Translations under genes and position numbers: made by a program | Notes under the pieces: model-generated | What the model saw: the letters and a program-made list of their open reading frames with translations, nothing else | What the model was told of the DNA's origin: nothing | Database searches by the model: none | Assembly (NCBI GenBank): GCA_964584125.1 | Contig: CAZOYP010000030.1 | Location: forward strand, 1-27,426 | Direction of reading: 5' to 3' | From: Nitromaritima sp964584125 | GTDB lineage: Bacteria; Nitrospinota; Nitrospinia; Nitrospinales; VA-1 | Length of the DNA stretch: 27,426 nucleotides | Part shown: positions 26,209 to 27,426 of the stretch, piece after piece | Numbering within the stretch: position 1 is the stretch's first letter | Layout of the letters: each line of letters opens with the position of its first letter

Positions 26209-26292
26209 ATTTTATTATTAGAAGTGATGAAATAGCTTATAAGAGTACCCTCTAACTTCATATTCATTAACGTTGATTGGAAATTTGAATTT

Positions 26293-26820
26293 ATGGATGA
26301 CAAAGATACCCACCCAAAGCCTGACAAAAAGAACCTAAGTTTCGACGAACCTCCTAATGAAAAAATCCGCTCTTTAACTACAACAATCGATTCCCTGTCT
26401 GCAGAACTGGGGGAGATAAAGAAGAACCTTCAAAAACGTAAAAGCGAGAATACAACGCTCAAGATTTTATTCTATACAGGACTGCTCGTTCTACTTGTGG
26501 GCTTTCTTTATTCAAATTCTGTTCTCCAACGCGCACACATGAGAAGCCTAGAAAAAAATATTATTTCACTAGAACAACGGTTATCTAATGATATCGGCCA
26601 AATTAAAATGAATTTAGAGCAAGACATCCAGGAGGGAAGAGAATTAAAACTGATTGAGAGTACTAATATTTTTACAATTTTGGAACGTATGGACTATGCT
26701 ATCTCAAAGCTCCACCCTAAAAAAGAAAAAATCGTTCTTCTCGTTAACCAAGTTCGACTAAATACTAACGAATTTAGACAACTATTAAAAAAACAGCCGA
26801 AAAGTTCCAAACTAAAGTAA
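26293..26820 (+). CDS. Single-TM protein with coiled coil, 175 aa
   Basis: I do not recognise a family. The polar, acidic N-terminus (1-55) includes a short helical stretch (SLTTTIDSLSAELGEIKKNL); one membrane helix lies at about 57-77 (LKILFYTGLLVLLVGFLYSN); then comes a long heptad-rich, probably coiled-coil region (80-165) and a basic tail. The helix is a plain anchor, with the N-terminus predicted cytoplasmic. It lies 84 bp after the prepilin peptidase gene on the same strand and could be part of that operon. A role in type IV pilus or secretion assembly is only guesswork. Confidence 0.7.
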   Translation: MDDKDTHPKPDKKNLSFDEPPNEKIRSLTTTIDSLSAELGEIKKNLQKRKSENTTLKILFYTGLLVLLVGFLYSNSVLQRAHMRSLEKNIISLEQRLSNDIGQIKMNLEQDIQEGRELKLIESTNIFTILERMDYAISKLHPKKEKIVLLVNQVRLNTNEFRQLLKKQPKSSKLK

Positions 26821-26957
26821 ATTACTAAAAGAAATCGGAAGTATAAATATACCAAAAAGGCTTGCAAAACATATAAACTTGGGCGGTCAATTCATTAAGT
26901 TTTTAGCCAACTGTGCCGATAATCAAAGGGTTGATTACTAATTATTGATTTCAGGTC

Positions 26958-27182
26958 ATGAATACAGCCCGAATACATCGATTCGCAAGCATAATCTTTC
27001 TTATTGTTTGTACCCTTTTACCCGACGTCACTATTGCTGAAGATTCGAGCCTAAAGCAATATAAAGCCAACATTCATGAATTAAAAAAAAATCTGCCGTT
27101 ACGCCCGCATGACCCAAACCTGCACTTTAATCTAGCAAACAACTATTGGAAGCTTGGGCAATATAATAAATCAAGAAGATAA
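26958..27182 (+). CDS. Signal peptide plus incomplete TPR, truncated protein
   Basis: A 74-aa open frame with a clear Sec signal peptide (basic start, hydrophobic core FASIIFLIVCTLL, cleavage plausible after TIA) followed by a helix and the start of a tetratricopeptide repeat (PNLHFNLANNYWKLGQYNKS). The frame ends at TAA 27180, part way through the second helix of the first repeat. A functional TPR protein would need several repeats, so this looks like the 5' end of a longer exported gene whose remainder has been replaced by unrelated sequence. See the partial carboxypeptidase gene that follows in another frame. Confidence 0.55.
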   Translation: MNTARIHRFASIIFLIVCTLLPDVTIAEDSSLKQYKANIHELKKNLPLRPHDPNLHFNLANNYWKLGQYNKSRR

Positions 27183-27426
27183 CTTACTGAGTATTGGTAA
27201 AGATATATATGGTCGCGAACAATTTCTTCAATCTAATGCTGCGCATTCCTGGGAGTTAATGAAAAATACTGCTTATATCAATAATATTTATTTATTTTCT
27301 GTATCTGGGTATAGATCATATATTGATCAAGCAAATATAATTAATAAAAAATTAAAAAGCGGTGCATCAATAGATCATATATTGACTGTTAATAAATTAC
27401 CTGGATATAGTGAACATCATACCGGC
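27169..27426 (+). CDS. D,D-carboxypeptidase (VanY/M15-type) fragment, 5' missing, runs off window
   Basis: In the +1 frame relative to the TPR gene, an open stretch (open from 27136) encodes an M15/VanY-type peptidase: IGKDIYGREQFL, then YLFSVSGYRSYIDQA, IINKKLKSGASIDHIL and PGYSEHHTG, the last containing the HxxG-containing zinc-site region known in this family (SEHHTG, with catalytic residues further downstream). These enzymes trim peptidoglycan stem peptides or D-Ala-D-Ala. No ATG or GTG lies before the conserved part; TTG 27154 is the only in-frame alternative. My hand count gives about 29% GC from 27181 to the end, against about 38% just before. The gene appears to have lost its 5' end at a junction, and the 3' end is beyond the window. 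Confidence 0.75.

Overview
The window is about 27.4 kb of dense, AT-rich bacterial chromosome (roughly 38-40% GC by eye). The organism looks Gram-negative and respiratory: it has a complex I operon, Sec signal peptides, a lipoprotein, a type IV prepilin peptidase and a c-type haem protein. The gene set recalls low-GC marine Nitrospinota or deltaproteobacteria-like lineages, but that placement is inference; RecA, NuoD and NuoF trees would settle it. I see no rRNA, tRNA, CRISPR array, insertion sequence or prophage.

Region 1 (1-7412, minus strand): the start of a complex I operon, nuoA-B-C-D-E-F-G-H, with nuoH cut by the window edge. Genes touch or overlap, and a near-consensus sigma70 promoter (7390-7417) drives the operon. 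The nuoA start lies in a small hairpin. nuoN (14362-15909) sits about 7 kb away on the opposite strand.

Region 2 (7658-12347, minus strand): a two-TM protein with a degenerate phospholipase-D-like domain and a jelly-roll-like C-terminus, under its own promoter, then a pair made of a DUF4159-like exported protein and a large VWA/GATase-like membrane protein.

Region 3 (12460-15909, plus strand): a PhnW-like class V aminotransferase, an orphan 220-aa protein and nuoN.

Region 4 (16060-19968, minus strand): dtd, a 58-aa four-cysteine protein, a double-TerB protein, and a probable two-gene unit of a LipM-like octanoyltransferase and an FG-GAP beta-propeller lipoprotein.

Region 5 (20120-23488): a haem-c/FGE-sulfatase-type fusion protein with its own promoter, a small single-TM protein, an exported orphan and a cytoplasmic orphan.

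Region 6 (23617-26820, plus strand): recA with a good promoter, recX split by a 13-A run, a prepilin peptidase overlapping recX, and a TM/coiled-coil protein.

Region 7 (26958-27426): a signal-peptide/TPR gene that stops inside its first TPR, running into a 5'-less D,D-carboxypeptidase (VanY/M15) fragment of much lower GC. This looks like a chimeric or rearranged contig end.

The items most worth a second look are the haem-SUMF1 fusion, the poly-A split of recX, the PLD-like/jelly-roll membrane protein and the junction at the right end.
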